A stretch of DNA of 64,000 bases from Hymenobacter terrestris (GTDB taxonomy: Bacteria; Bacteroidota; Bacteroidia; Cytophagales; Hymenobacteraceae), in contig NZ_JABKAV010000003.1 of the NCBI RefSeq assembly GCF_013377905.1, forward strand, positions 62,001-126,000, given 5' to 3'. Made by a program: the position numbers and the translations under genes. Shown here one piece after another: positions 35,632 through 43,813 of the stretch. How positions within the stretch are numbered: position 1 is the first letter of the stretch; the number at the start of each line of letters is the position of its first letter. The notes under the pieces are model-generated. The model was not told the DNA's origin. It did no database searches and saw only the letters and a list, made by a program, of their open reading frames with translations.

Positions 35632-37167
35632 ATGGACGACCTGCGCACCACGCTTGCTACCTTCTCGCCCGACGACCACAAGGAGTTCCGGCAGTTTATT
35701 CAGCGCCAGCGCCGCAAGCAAAACGGCCGCATGGATGTGCGCCTTTACGAGCTGCTGACCCAGTCGCGCGAGTACACTACCCCCGAGCTGCTGGCCCGCC
35801 TCTACCCCGACGAGCCCAACGCCGTGGCCTACTATGCCCTGCGTAAGCGCCTGCTACGCCACCTGCTCGACTTCCTGCTGCTGCGCCAGCACCAGCAAGA
35901 CCCGACGGCGGCGGCTTCGGTGCGTGGGCTGCTCACGCTGGCTCAGTACCTGTTCGAGGCCGGCATCGATCGGCTGGCCTGGAGCACGCTGCACAAGGCC
36001 GAAAAGCTGGCTCGCACCAACGAGCAGTACGAGCAGCTCAATGCCGTGTACAACCTGCAGATTGCCCGCGCCCATAGCCCCCACGCCGATCCGCTCGACG
36101 ACATCATCCGGCAGCGCAACCTCAACAAAAAGGACGCCGACGAGGAGGAACGGGCCAACATTGCCGACAGCCTCATCCGGCAGCGCCTGCGCCAGGCCCG
36201 CATAAAGGGCCGGGCCGCCGAGTCGTTTGACGAGATTCTGCAGCAGGTGCTGCGCGAGTACGATTTGCAGGAAGCCTTTGCCCGCCGGCCCGCGCTGCTG
36301 CTGCGGCTCATGTCCATCACCCGCGCGGCCATGCTTGTGCGCCGCGACTACGCCTCGTTTGCGCCCTTCGTAATGCGCTGCTACCAGCTGATGGAGAAAC
36401 GCCACGGCTTCCGGCCGGCCCACCGCGAGGCCCAGCTGGGGCTGCTGCTGATGATTGCCCACGCCCTGTACCGCACCCGCCGCTTCACCGAATCGGTGGA
36501 GTACCTGGAGCGGCTGCGGGTGCTGCTGGAGGCCGGTCCGCGCCTGCTGCGGGCGGCTATGTGGCCGCGCTACACCTTTTTGCTGGCCGCCAACTACGCC
36601 TTTCTGCGCCGCAATTCCGAGAGCATCTGCCTGCTCGAACAGGTGCTGCGCCTGCCGCTCAGCCCCCGCGAAGAGCTCACGGCCCGCCTGGGCCTGGGCT
36701 TCCATTACTTCGCCGAAGGCCAGTTTCAGAAAGCCAACCAGACGCTGCAGGCCATTGGGCGCACCGACCACTACTGCGAGCAGGAAATGGGCGTCGAGTG
36801 GGTTATCAACCGCGGCATGGGCGAAATGCTGATTCAGTTCGAGCTAGGCAACGCCGACCTGGCCCACAACCGCCTGCGGGCCATCGAGCGGCTGCTGAAG
36901 GAGCGGTTCGGGGCCGGTGGCGGCGGTTACGCGGCCGTATTGCACTACCTGCAGCTGGTGGGCGAGCTTATCGACGATCCGGCTACCGCCCGCTGCCCCG
37001 CCTTCGCCGAGCGCCTGCTCCACATTCCCTCGTTCGTGTCGGTGGAGCAGGAAGATTTGCAGGCCCTGAGCTTCTTCAGCTGGCTTCGCTCGCAGACCAC
37101 GGGCCAGCCCTACTACAGCGTGCTGCTGGAGCTGGCCAACGCCCCCGAATCAGAAGTGCGGGTGTAG
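35632..37167 (+). CDS. Alpha-helical repeat (TPR-like) hypothetical protein
   Basis: A 511-residue, almost fully helical cytosolic protein with TPR-like helix pairs, for example YTFLLAANYAFLRRNSESIC, TARLGLGFHYFAEGQFQKAN and MGEMLIQFELGNADLAHNRL, plus an Arg-rich N-terminal region (LRKRLLRHLLDFLLLRQHQQ). I recognise it as a type of conserved Bacteroidota hypothetical protein without known function; a scaffold role is inference from the repeats. The ATG at 35632 follows an AT-rich spacer (35540-35625). The gene reads away from the tandem trio and ends before a hairpin at 37193-37256. Confidence 0.75.
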   Translation: MDDLRTTLATFSPDDHKEFRQFIQRQRRKQNGRMDVRLYELLTQSREYTTPELLARLYPDEPNAVAYYALRKRLLRHLLDFLLLRQHQQDPTAAASVRGLLTLAQYLFEAGIDRLAWSTLHKAEKLARTNEQYEQLNAVYNLQIARAHSPHADPLDDIIRQRNLNKKDADEEERANIADSLIRQRLRQARIKGRAAESFDEILQQVLREYDLQEAFARRPALLLRLMSITRAAMLVRRDYASFAPFVMRCYQLMEKRHGFRPAHREAQLGLLLMIAHALYRTRRFTESVEYLERLRVLLEAGPRLLRAAMWPRYTFLLAANYAFLRRNSESICLLEQVLRLPLSPREELTARLGLGFHYFAEGQFQKANQTLQAIGRTDHYCEQEMGVEWVINRGMGEMLIQFELGNADLAHNRLRAIERLLKERFGAGGGGYAAVLHYLQLVGELIDDPATARCPAFAERLLHIPSFVSVEQEDLQALSFFSWLRSQTTGQPYYSVLLELANAPESEVRV

Positions 37168-37192
37168 AAACCGGCCGTACTGTGCCAAGCAA

Positions 37193-37256
37193 AAAGAACC
37201 TTATCCCGCTGAGGCGGCCGTAAAATAGCTCGTCTCAGTTTGATAAGGTCCTTTGT
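37193..37256 (+). terminator. Bulged hairpin after the helical-repeat gene
   Basis: ACCTTATC (37198-37205) pairs with GATAAGGT (37242-37249), with an inner CTGAG/CTCAG stem and trailing T-rich CCTTTGTTTTG, 26 bases past the stop. Confidence 0.5.
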
Positions 37257-37315
37257 TTTGCGTCGGCCGGGCAGGCGGTTTGTCCCGCGCTGCCAGCTAA
37301 GCGGTACGCTCGTTT

Positions 37316-37636
37316 CTAGTTGCTGCGGGTAGCGGCGTTGATTTCGGCTTTGGCTTCGCCGGCGGCGGCATCCATTTTGCTGTCGGCTTTGTCGGCAGCC
37401 GCTTTGGTTTCGGCAGCGGCTTCTTCGGCGGCGGCTTCGGTGTTGGCGGCGGCATTCTCGGCCGTAGCTTCAACTACCTGACCAGTATTTTCGAGAGCGT
37501 CGTCGGTCGCTACAGCAGCGTTTTCGGCGGCAGCTTCGGTGTTGGCTTCGGCATTCTCCTGGCTCTGCTCGGTGCAGGAAGCAGCGGAGAACGTAACGGC
37601 AGCGGCAACGAAGAGGGTTTTGAACAGGGTTTTCAT
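37316..37636 (-). CDS. Small Ala/Glu-rich lipoprotein
   Basis: A 106-residue lipoprotein. The signal peptide MKTLFKTLFVAAAVTFSAAS ends at a lipidated Cys21. The mature part is an almost pure Ala/Glu/Asn/Lys helix with heptad-like repeats (EANTEAAAEN, ENAAANTEAAAEEAA, ETKAAADKADSK), resembling the trimeric-helix architecture of Lpp or of late-embryogenesis-like proteins. The start at 37636 is preferred over an ATG five codons upstream because it directly begins the signal peptide. It stands alone with spacers on both sides. A structural role in the envelope is likely but inferred from composition. Confidence 0.8.
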   Translation of the reverse strand: MKTLFKTLFVAAAVTFSAASCTEQSQENAEANTEAAAENAAVATDDALENTGQVVEATAENAAANTEAAAEEAAAETKAAADKADSKMDAAAGEAKAEINAATRSN

Positions 37637-37756
37637 CGGAATAGAAATCAAAGGTGAGGAAATGAATGCCGACAGCCTGTCGGACAGGGCTTTATAAGAG
37701 CGACCGGGAAAAGGTAACCCGCCGGACTATCCGGGCCGCGTTCTGGGGCAGGGGGC

Positions 37757-38452
37757 TTAAGGCAGCGGGCGGCGCAAAAATCTTACGGTATCGGCCCCCC
37801 AGCGCAGCCGCAGCTGGTCGGGCAAGGCGGGCAGCTGCCGGAAGCCCCAACTAGTGCCCGCCGGAACGCTTCGGCCGAGACGCGGTACCAGCCGCACAAC
37901 AAAAGCCGAAGGTTGCGCCGGCCAAGCTTGTTGCCAAACATCAAATCCTATAGCAGTTACCTCAACCAACTGGCCCCGTGAAGGCGTGGTAAATGGCAGT
38001 GTTGCGCGGCCTCTGCTGTCGGCGGAGACACCACTCAGCACCTTGCCGGCGGCGTCGCGCAACAGCACGGTGGCCCCTTCCACCGGCTGCAGCGAATCGG
38101 CCCCAAAACCACCCCTGATGTGAAAGGTAAGTACTAACGAATCGGGCCCGTCCCCCAGCAGCCGTTGCCGGCCCCTGCTCCGCGCTGCCGATTGTTGGCC
38201 CTCGAAGCGTAACTGCAGCCACTGCCCCCGTTGCCGGTACGTTCCGGCTCCTTGCTTCCCCATCTCCATCGCGTCCTCGTGCTGGTAATAGTCAAACTGC
38301 TGGTCAGGATATAGCACGAGTTGCTTGCTGGAAAACAGCATGACACGGGGGCCAGCCGTTTCCTGATAATTGCCGGGTAGCAGGGGGCTGTGGCTTGCGC
38401 AGGCACTAAGGCTACTAAAGAACAGTAATAGAATGATTCGTAGCGGGTTCAT
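37757..38452 (-). CDS. Hypothetical lipoprotein with carboxypeptidase-regulatory-like fold
   Basis: A 231-residue lipoprotein with a clear lipobox (LSAC, Cys18). The first half is beta-rich (PGNYQETAGPRVMLFSSKQL, FDYYQHEDAMEMGKQGAGTY). The second half, about residues 120-175, has the Ig-like carboxypeptidase-regulatory pattern: PVEGATVLLRDAAGKVLSGV, SADSRGRATLPFT, GFDVWQQAW. Such domains are often surface modules. I do not recognise a specific family. The start is the ATG that begins the signal peptide. It is oriented opposite to the DUF6799 gene that follows. Confidence 0.7.
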   Translation of the reverse strand: MNPLRIILLLFFSSLSACASHSPLLPGNYQETAGPRVMLFSSKQLVLYPDQQFDYYQHEDAMEMGKQGAGTYRQRGQWLQLRFEGQQSAARSRGRQRLLGDGPDSLVLTFHIRGGFGADSLQPVEGATVLLRDAAGKVLSGVSADSRGRATLPFTTPSRGQLVEVTAIGFDVWQQAWPAQPSAFVVRLVPRLGRSVPAGTSWGFRQLPALPDQLRLRWGADTVRFLRRPLP

Positions 38453-38637
38453 AAGCGGGTGGAGATTGACGACGAATGAATTTTCCTTAATCTGATGCCA
38501 GGCGAGCTAACAGTGCACACGCGGCGCCGTAATTTTTTGGTTGATATACGCCAAGTTCCGCTTGATACCGCCGATTTCAACTCCGGCTCGGCTCTGCCGT
38601 ATGGAAGGTCCCTGGCCCTTCATCGTTCCTGTTGCCT

Positions 38638-39033
38638 ATGCGTTTCTGCCTGCTCCTGCTCGCCTGCTTTCTACTGCTGCCTAACCTGGCGGCCGCCCAG
38701 GCCAACGACGGTTTCCAGCGACGCGACGGCACCATGTTCATAGTGCGCAACGGCGAGCTCAGGCCCATGTCCCGCGATGTGCAGCTGCCCAACGGCCGTC
38801 GCGTGACGCGCGACGGCTGGGTGGTGGAGCGCGACGGCCGCCGCACCGAGCTGCGCGACGGCCAGGGCTGCACCATGCTCGGCGAGGCCGCCCGCACCGA
38901 ATCTGATAGTCGTGGCCGCTTGGTACTGCATGGCCCCGGTAACACCCAGCCGGGGCCCTCCGGATTCTGGTCGGGTAAAAAGTGGAAAAGCAAAGGCAAG
39001 GGCAAGCACAAGCGTAAGCGCGATGACGATTAG
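38638..39033 (+). CDS. DUF6799 exported protein
   Basis: A 131-residue protein: signal peptide (MRFCLLLLACFLLLPNLAAA, then QAND), two or three copies of the DUF6799 sheet unit (RRDGTMFIVRNGELRPMSRD, LPNGRRVTRDGWVVERDGRR, ELRDGQGCTML), then a strongly basic Lys/Arg C-terminus (KKWKSKGKGKHKRKRDDD). The ATG at 38638 is used rather than the in-frame TTG six bases upstream. DUF6799 is common in Hymenobacter and relatives; its role is unknown. The basic tail could contact acidic polymers or nucleic acid outside the cell, which is inference only. Confidence 0.85.
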   Translation: MRFCLLLLACFLLLPNLAAAQANDGFQRRDGTMFIVRNGELRPMSRDVQLPNGRRVTRDGWVVERDGRRTELRDGQGCTMLGEAARTESDSRGRLVLHGPGNTQPGPSGFWSGKKWKSKGKGKHKRKRDDD

Positions 39034-39051
39034 CCCGGCCTTATGCCGGCC

Positions 39052-41073
39052 TTACTTCTCCACTTCCTGCCCCTGGCGGTCGATAAAAAAGGTGCGGCCG
39101 TTCTGTCTCACCTGCGCCCGGGCCTGGTCATCGAAATCGGTGGCGCTGGCGTAGCGGCCGAACGGGGCGCTGCCGGCGGTGGTGTCGGCCAGATAGTCGG
39201 GGCCGATGAAGGTGAAGTAGCCACCTGTTTTCACGCGGGCCAGTTTCTGATCGAAGGAGTAGGCTTCCTGAAAAACAACGGGTACCGCCGGCTCCTCGGG
39301 CCCCTGAATGTAGTGCCAGCCCTGGCCGGTGAGCACGGCCGCATACCCCTCCGAGAAGTCGCGGGCGGCGTAGTAAAATGCGCTGAATTCCTCGCCGTCT
39401 TCGTTTAAAAACGTGTAGAGCCCGCCGGCCCGGGCCCGGGCGTAGCCGTCGGCGTAGGGGTACAGGGCATCGTAGGCGGGCTTGATAACCTCCGTCCCGT
39501 CGGCGGCCACGAACCCGGATACCCCTTCCTGCTCCACTACCGCCCGCCCCTCCCGAAACTCGCCGATACGGGCGTAGCGGGCGGGCATCAGCGTGTCGCC
39601 GTTGGGCCGTAGAAGGCCATACTGCCCGTTCTGCTCGAACGGCACCGGTTCTTCGGGGCCGCAGCGGGTTATGCCCAGCGCCAGAAGAAGGGCCGCACCA
39701 CCGGCCAGCGCCCCGTAGCGGGTGCGGGCCGGCAGGGCTGCCAGCCGCTCCCCGATAGTGGCCCGCGACTCCTCCAGCAACCGTTTCCAGTCAACGGCCC
39801 GCGCCCGGGCCAAATAGCCGGCCCAAATACCCGGCTGGCGGACCGGCAGAATTGCGGCAACGGGTGGCGGCAGCTGCGGTGAGGGCGTGGGTGCCCCGCT
39901 ACCCGTTGGTGGCCTGGGTTCTGCCGGGGTAGGGCTGGCAGCCGCAGTTCCGGCCGGGGCCGTAGCCAGCTGCCCGATGAGCTGTTCGAGCTGCCCGATT
40001 TTCAGGCCCAGCTCCTGGTTGCGGGCTTCCAGGTCGGTTCGGTGGCGGTCAATGGAGGCTTCCAAGGCCTGTTTCTCCTGCCGTTCGGCGCTCAGGCGGG
40101 CGGCCAGTTGTGGCGCGTCGGGGGCAACCGGGGCCGCCTGCAGCTGCTGCTGCAACTCCGTCATGCGTTGCTCGCGGGCGGTTTCGCGCGCTTCGAGGGC
40201 GCTTAGCTGCTGCTGCACGTCCTGCTGCATCTGCTGGCGCAGGGCCTCCAGCTCCTGTTTTTCCTGGTAATGCGCGTCGATTTCGATTTCGTAGCCGGTA
40301 GAGGTGCGGTCAAGCTCGGCCACATCTTCGGCCCCCAGCCACCGCCACAGCTGTCCGGCCCACTTGCCCAGCTGCTCGCTGGGGCCAGCCGGCTCCGTTT
40401 CCCGGACTCCGTAACCCGCTGGTGGCCCGGCCTGCTCAGTCGTTTCGGCCAGCACGGCGGCGCCGCCAGTTAGCCCTTCCACGCCCGTAAGCAGGGCGGC
40501 TACCTGCTCGAAATCGGTGGGTGTGAGGTCGATTTCGGGCGAGGCCAACTGGGCCAGGCGGCGCGTAAACCGGCTAGGGTCGGGCAGCAAATGAAAGGTG
40601 GAGGCGGCTGGCACAGCTCCCATACGAGCCTCTACGGTGGGCCCGAACTGCACGGGTGCGCTGAACAGTACCAGCCCGGTGATGAAGTGCAGGTTAGCTG
40701 CTTCAGGCGGCAGATGTGGCCCCAGCAGCGCCATCAAGGCACTTCGCTGCCGTTCGAAGCGGGCAAAGGGGTTATCGGCCTCGTCGGCTTCGGGAGTCGG
40801 CAACTCTAGCGGCATACCATCGAGGTACCAGGGCCCGGTGCGCAGGTCGGGCAGTTCCAGTTCGCCGCCAGCGGGCAGCAGCAGCACTATGGTGAGGCTG
40901 CGGGGGCGCAGTAGCAGAGCGTCAATTGGCGCCTCGCCGGTTGGCAGCGACACCTGGCCCAGCAGCAGCGTGGGCGGCGCTCCGGCTTCGGTTGCCAGCG
41001 CGGCGGCTACGGCCTCGAACTGCTGCTGACGAATGGATGAGGAAAACGGGGAGGATTGGTACTGATGCAGCAT
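39052..41073 (-). CDS. NERD-like, coiled-coil, WG-repeat membrane protein
   Basis: A 673-residue fusion. Residues of about 1-195 follow the NERD pattern (LLGQVSLPTGEAPIDALLL, NPFARFERQRSALMALL, FITGLVLFSAPVQFG), but the usual E-x-K acid-base pair after the second strand is replaced by LLLPAG, so nuclease activity is unlikely. A long coiled coil (about 240-350) and a Pro-rich linker lead to one membrane helix (about 435-455), then WG repeats (about 470-673): YGLLRPNGDTLMPARYARIG, GFVAADGTEVIKPAYDALYP, YTFLNEDGEEFSAFYY. The WG part would be exported and the NERD-like part cytosolic. Start at 41073 follows a TACCTTTG box by 46 bases. Confidence 0.8.
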   Translation of the reverse strand: MLHQYQSSPFSSSIRQQQFEAVAAALATEAGAPPTLLLGQVSLPTGEAPIDALLLRPRSLTIVLLLPAGGELELPDLRTGPWYLDGMPLELPTPEADEADNPFARFERQRSALMALLGPHLPPEAANLHFITGLVLFSAPVQFGPTVEARMGAVPAASTFHLLPDPSRFTRRLAQLASPEIDLTPTDFEQVAALLTGVEGLTGGAAVLAETTEQAGPPAGYGVRETEPAGPSEQLGKWAGQLWRWLGAEDVAELDRTSTGYEIEIDAHYQEKQELEALRQQMQQDVQQQLSALEARETAREQRMTELQQQLQAAPVAPDAPQLAARLSAERQEKQALEASIDRHRTDLEARNQELGLKIGQLEQLIGQLATAPAGTAAASPTPAEPRPPTGSGAPTPSPQLPPPVAAILPVRQPGIWAGYLARARAVDWKRLLEESRATIGERLAALPARTRYGALAGGAALLLALGITRCGPEEPVPFEQNGQYGLLRPNGDTLMPARYARIGEFREGRAVVEQEGVSGFVAADGTEVIKPAYDALYPYADGYARARAGGLYTFLNEDGEEFSAFYYAARDFSEGYAAVLTGQGWHYIQGPEEPAVPVVFQEAYSFDQKLARVKTGGYFTFIGPDYLADTTAGSAPFGRYASATDFDDQARAQVRQNGRTFFIDRQGQEVEK

Positions 41074-41118
41074 GAACAAGCGGTTTGGCCGCAACTTTCC
41101 GGCCTAAACAGGCCAGCG

Positions 41119-41126
41119 CAAAGGTA
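41119..41126 (-). promoter_or_regulatory. -7 box TACCTTTG for the WG-repeat gene
   Basis: Minus-strand TACCTTTG 46 bases ahead of the start at 41073; no TTG at the usual -33 distance. Confidence 0.45.
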
Positions 41127-41233
41127 GGGTACGCAGGCTGTCACCGTCCGGATGCGCCAACTTTTCGGGCCGCGGGCAAGTATAGCCGGGTAGTTCACCT
41201 GTCTCGATTCCTTCCTCTTTTCTATATTTTCCT

Positions 41234-41629
41234 ATGGATTCCACCGCCTCCACTCCCGCCAATCAGCCCACCCCAACTATCCCGCTCACCGTTACCGACG
41301 AGCAGAATTCGGCCCTGCTCACCGATACCCTCCACCTGCTCGGCACAAAGTCGCCCAACCCTAAGCAGGCGCTGGCCGAAATTGAGCGCTGGATTGAAGT
41401 GCTGAAAGTAACTGAGCGCACCGGCCTGGCCAAAATAACCCAGGAGCTACAGCTGGTGCATAAGCAGTTATCCTCGGCCGACACCGATACCCACGATTTG
41501 GCCGAAACCCTGGCTTCGCTGGGCATTGAAACCAGCAAGGTGGCCGAAGAAACCTCCAATGACTATGCCACGCCGCTGGCTCAGCTCGGCAAAACCCTGA
41601 TGAAGCTCGGCTCGCAGTTGTCAAAGTAA
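41234..41629 (+). CDS. Hypothetical helical protein
   Basis: A 131-residue soluble protein without signal peptide. After a Thr/Pro-rich N-terminus (about 1-22) the remainder is helical: LHLLGTKSPNPKQALAEIER, WIEVLKVTERTGLAKITQEL, then DTHDLAETLASLGIET and a C-terminal LAQLGKTLMKLGSQLSK. I do not recognise the family. Its start is the first ATG after a T-rich, AT-rich spacer (41203-41233). A perfect hairpin right after the stop terminates it, and it is probably a single transcription unit. Confidence 0.7.
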   Translation: MDSTASTPANQPTPTIPLTVTDEQNSALLTDTLHLLGTKSPNPKQALAEIERWIEVLKVTERTGLAKITQELQLVHKQLSSADTDTHDLAETLASLGIETSKVAEETSNDYATPLAQLGKTLMKLGSQLSK

Positions 41630-41630
41630 A

Positions 41631-41675
41631 AACCCACTCATTCTCGGGCACAGTTTGCCCGAGAATGAGTGGGTT
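41631..41675 (+). terminator. Strong terminator after the helical protein
   Basis: AACCCACTCATTCTCGGGCA (41631-41650) pairs with its complement (41655-41675) around CAGT, immediately past the stop at 41629. Confidence 0.85.
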
Positions 41676-41691
41676 CGAGCAGCAGCCGACG

Positions 41692-41699
41692 TAACTTTG
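41692..41699 (+). promoter_or_regulatory. -7 box TAACTTTG for the zinc-ribbon gene
   Basis: TAACTTTG fits TAnnTTTG and lies 22 bases ahead of the ATG at 41722. Confidence 0.45.
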
Positions 41700-41721
41700 C
41701 GCTTCTGCTTGCTGCTTGTCC

Positions 41722-42741
41722 ATGTCCGAATCTGCTCCTTCTGCTGCCGACCTCACGCTCTACGACCCCTTCGATGGCATGCGCTTTGGGCCGGAGGCGT
41801 GCTTTCTGTGCGGAACACCCACCACGCCGCCCCAGGATACGGTTCCGGTTTTCGCCGATTGGCTAATGGACCGCTACCAGCTGCGCGAGCGGCCTATCAA
41901 GCTGCTCGACCTGCGCATTGTTACCTATCCGGAGCTGCGCATTGCGTGTTGTGCCCGTTGCCGTACGCGGCACGTCGAGCCGCTGGAGGCGCATGTGGAG
42001 GCCGTAAGCCGGCAGGGGGTGCGTGGGTTTCGCGAGCTCGATGAACAGACGCTGTTTCTGTGGCTGGGCAAAATGTTCTACGGTATTCTGGTAACCGAGC
42101 TCATCAACCAGCAAGACCCGCTGGCCATGCCGCAGTATCCGCTGGCCGAAAACGCCCAGATGCTGCGCCGCTTTCAGGCGTTCTTCCAGCCGCTACAGGC
42201 CCTGCGCGTGCCCATCAGCTACGACGACTTCGTGCCGGCGTCCCTGTTCATGCTCGAAACTGAGGCCACCCACGACGAGCTGCCTTTCGAGTATGATGAC
42301 GACCTGAGCACGCTGACCTTCAGCATCAAGCTTGATGAAACCGTGCTGATAGCCTGTCTGGTTGATAACGGCATTATTGGGCAGGCTATGCGGCGCGTAG
42401 ATGCCGATGCCCGCCGGCCATTGCACCCGGTGCAGGTGGCCGAGTTCAAGGCCCGCGTATACTACGCGGCCTACCTACTCAACGTAGTGCCCGACTACTT
42501 CCCGCGCGCCCTAAAGTCCGGCGACCAGGAGGTGGTAATGGATTCGCTTATCGACGATGTAACCGGAGCCATCTTCAACCCCTGGGAAAACAGCGCTTAC
42601 GCCCAGTCGTTGCTGGAAATGTGGAAGCGCTGGCAGATTCCATTGGAGCGCATCGTGGCCGACCCCAGCCGCCCGCTAAGCTACCTCTACGACGCACACG
42701 ACCAGCCCCGGCACCTGCCAAAGTACCCGGAAGCGGAGTAA
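41722..42741 (+). CDS. Zinc-ribbon hypothetical protein
   Basis: A 339-residue cytosolic protein. A four-cysteine zinc site is formed by Cys27/Cys30 (ACFLCGTP) and Cys77/Cys80 (RIACCARCRTRH), enclosing a conserved VFADWLMDRYQLRERPIKLL region that recalls the N-terminus of HNH-adjacent proteins, though no HNH motif is seen. The C-terminal two thirds mix helices and strands (FHPVQ-type region VAEFKARVYYAAYLLNVVPD; VMDSLIDDVTGAIFNPWENS). I do not recognise a named family. ATG at 41722 is preferred over the TTG two codons upstream. Confidence 0.75.
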   Translation: MSESAPSAADLTLYDPFDGMRFGPEACFLCGTPTTPPQDTVPVFADWLMDRYQLRERPIKLLDLRIVTYPELRIACCARCRTRHVEPLEAHVEAVSRQGVRGFRELDEQTLFLWLGKMFYGILVTELINQQDPLAMPQYPLAENAQMLRRFQAFFQPLQALRVPISYDDFVPASLFMLETEATHDELPFEYDDDLSTLTFSIKLDETVLIACLVDNGIIGQAMRRVDADARRPLHPVQVAEFKARVYYAAYLLNVVPDYFPRALKSGDQEVVMDSLIDDVTGAIFNPWENSAYAQSLLEMWKRWQIPLERIVADPSRPLSYLYDAHDQPRHLPKYPEAE

Positions 42742-42829
42742 GGCGATAAAAGGAAGAGGAAAGCGGAGCTTAGCTGGCTGAGCCGGCAACCCTACAAGTC
42801 AGCAACGGGTAGCCACTAAGCACTAGGAT

Positions 42830-43351
42830 TTAGCCTGCCTGCCAGGCAGATTCAGGAGCGTATTTCTGGAGCTTGATGCCGGTCCAGCGGCCTTCGAGGC
42901 CACCTTTACACTCTCGCTCGTTTACCAGCACGTCCACGCAATGGCGGTGGCGGCGGTTCATGGTGTCATGAATGATGTACACACCGTCGAGGCCGTTGGC
43001 GAGGCCACTGACGCGAACTTTTTCGCCGTATTTGAACGGTCCGCCCCATCTGGTAAGCAAGTCGCGCGATACGGCTAGCCAGCGGGTTTTGCTCGAGTGG
43101 TTTTCCGGGATGATGGAGCCATCGGCGGTTTCCATCGGGTTGTCATCGGTCTGGCCTACTTCGGGCCAGTAAGCGGTGGCCGTAACTTTGTAGGCCAGAG
43201 TTTCAGGAGCCTTTTTAACAGGCAACACCGGTAGCGACACGGCTACCGGACGGGGAGTCAGGGTAGCGACGGTGGAGGGCAATGCCAACGCCGTCGAAGA
43301 AATGGTGCGGGGAGGAAAGAGGAAAGTCAGCAGGAACAACGCAATAGACAT
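42830..43351 (-). CDS. 3D-domain (RlpA-like beta-barrel) exported protein
   Basis: A 173-residue protein with a signal peptide or N-terminal anchor (MSIALFLLTFLFPPRT) and a Pro/Val-rich linker, then a 3D-type double-psi barrel: YKVTATAYWPEVGQTDDNPM, ETADGSIIPENHSSKTRWLA, DGVYIIHDTMNRRHRHCVDV. The Asp-rich TDDN and the following Asp residues correspond to the acidic residues that give the domain its name. Related domains occur in cell-wall lytic enzymes. No LysM or amidase domain is attached. The leader is about 218 bases long, counted from a TTG-N21-TACCTTTG promoter at 43570-43601. Confidence 0.85.
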   Translation of the reverse strand: MSIALFLLTFLFPPRTISSTALALPSTVATLTPRPVAVSLPVLPVKKAPETLAYKVTATAYWPEVGQTDDNPMETADGSIIPENHSSKTRWLAVSRDLLTRWGGPFKYGEKVRVSGLANGLDGVYIIHDTMNRRHRHCVDVLVNERECKGGLEGRWTGIKLQKYAPESAWQAG

Positions 43352-43813
43352 GGCAATTGGGTCGGTGGACTCTCACTTAACCTGGAGAGGATAGGTAGCC
43401 GGCCCGACTCGGCAAAAGGGCAAAATATTTTCTCAAAAACTTTCGACCCTTATTCTCTAGGATAGCAACCCGAAGGTTGAATGCAGTGAATAGAGCGTGA
43501 AAGAGAGTTTTATTTAATACAATTTGTTGATTTAATTGTATTAAGTATATCCTTATGCTTTGAAGGGGTCAAAGGTAAGCCATTTTTTCAACATGACCCA
43601 AAAACCCTTTTTCTGATCCGCTAGGGGCTATGTTAAGTTGTGCTACTTCTTGCCATGTAAACCAGCCAAGATGCCAACATGTGGAACGCGCATACGGCAC
43701 CAGCCTCGCTAGGGTTATCTGTAGCGGCCAAACCTGGTGTTGCGCTTAGCGTACTGTATGCCGATGGCCACTGGTATGGTGGCTGACTTACTGCTTTGCT
43801 ATTCTGCGTTTCT
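43352..43813. other. Gene-free AT-rich leader and intergenic region
   Basis: A 462-base region. The left part (43352-43569) is the putative long leader of the 3D gene. It holds an inverted repeat TTAATACAATT/AATTGTATTAA (43514-43524 and 43534-43544, nine-base loop) and the minus-strand promoter at 43570-43601. From 43602 to 43813 no gene or known RNA can be supported; this part is the upstream region of the Yellow-like gene. I looked for a ydaO-type riboswitch and did not find a convincing one. Confidence 0.5.
43570..43601 (-). promoter_or_regulatory. Promoter of the 3D-domain gene
   Basis: On the minus strand TTG (43601-43599), 21 bases and TACCTTTG (43577-43570), a complete Bacteroidota promoter. 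It implies a leader of over 200 bases, unusually long for this window. Confidence 0.6.

Noticed and set aside
43352..43569. c-di-AMP (ydaO-type) riboswitch in the 3D-gene leader
   Set aside because: The characteristic conserved blocks of that riboswitch were not found; only generic stems are visible.
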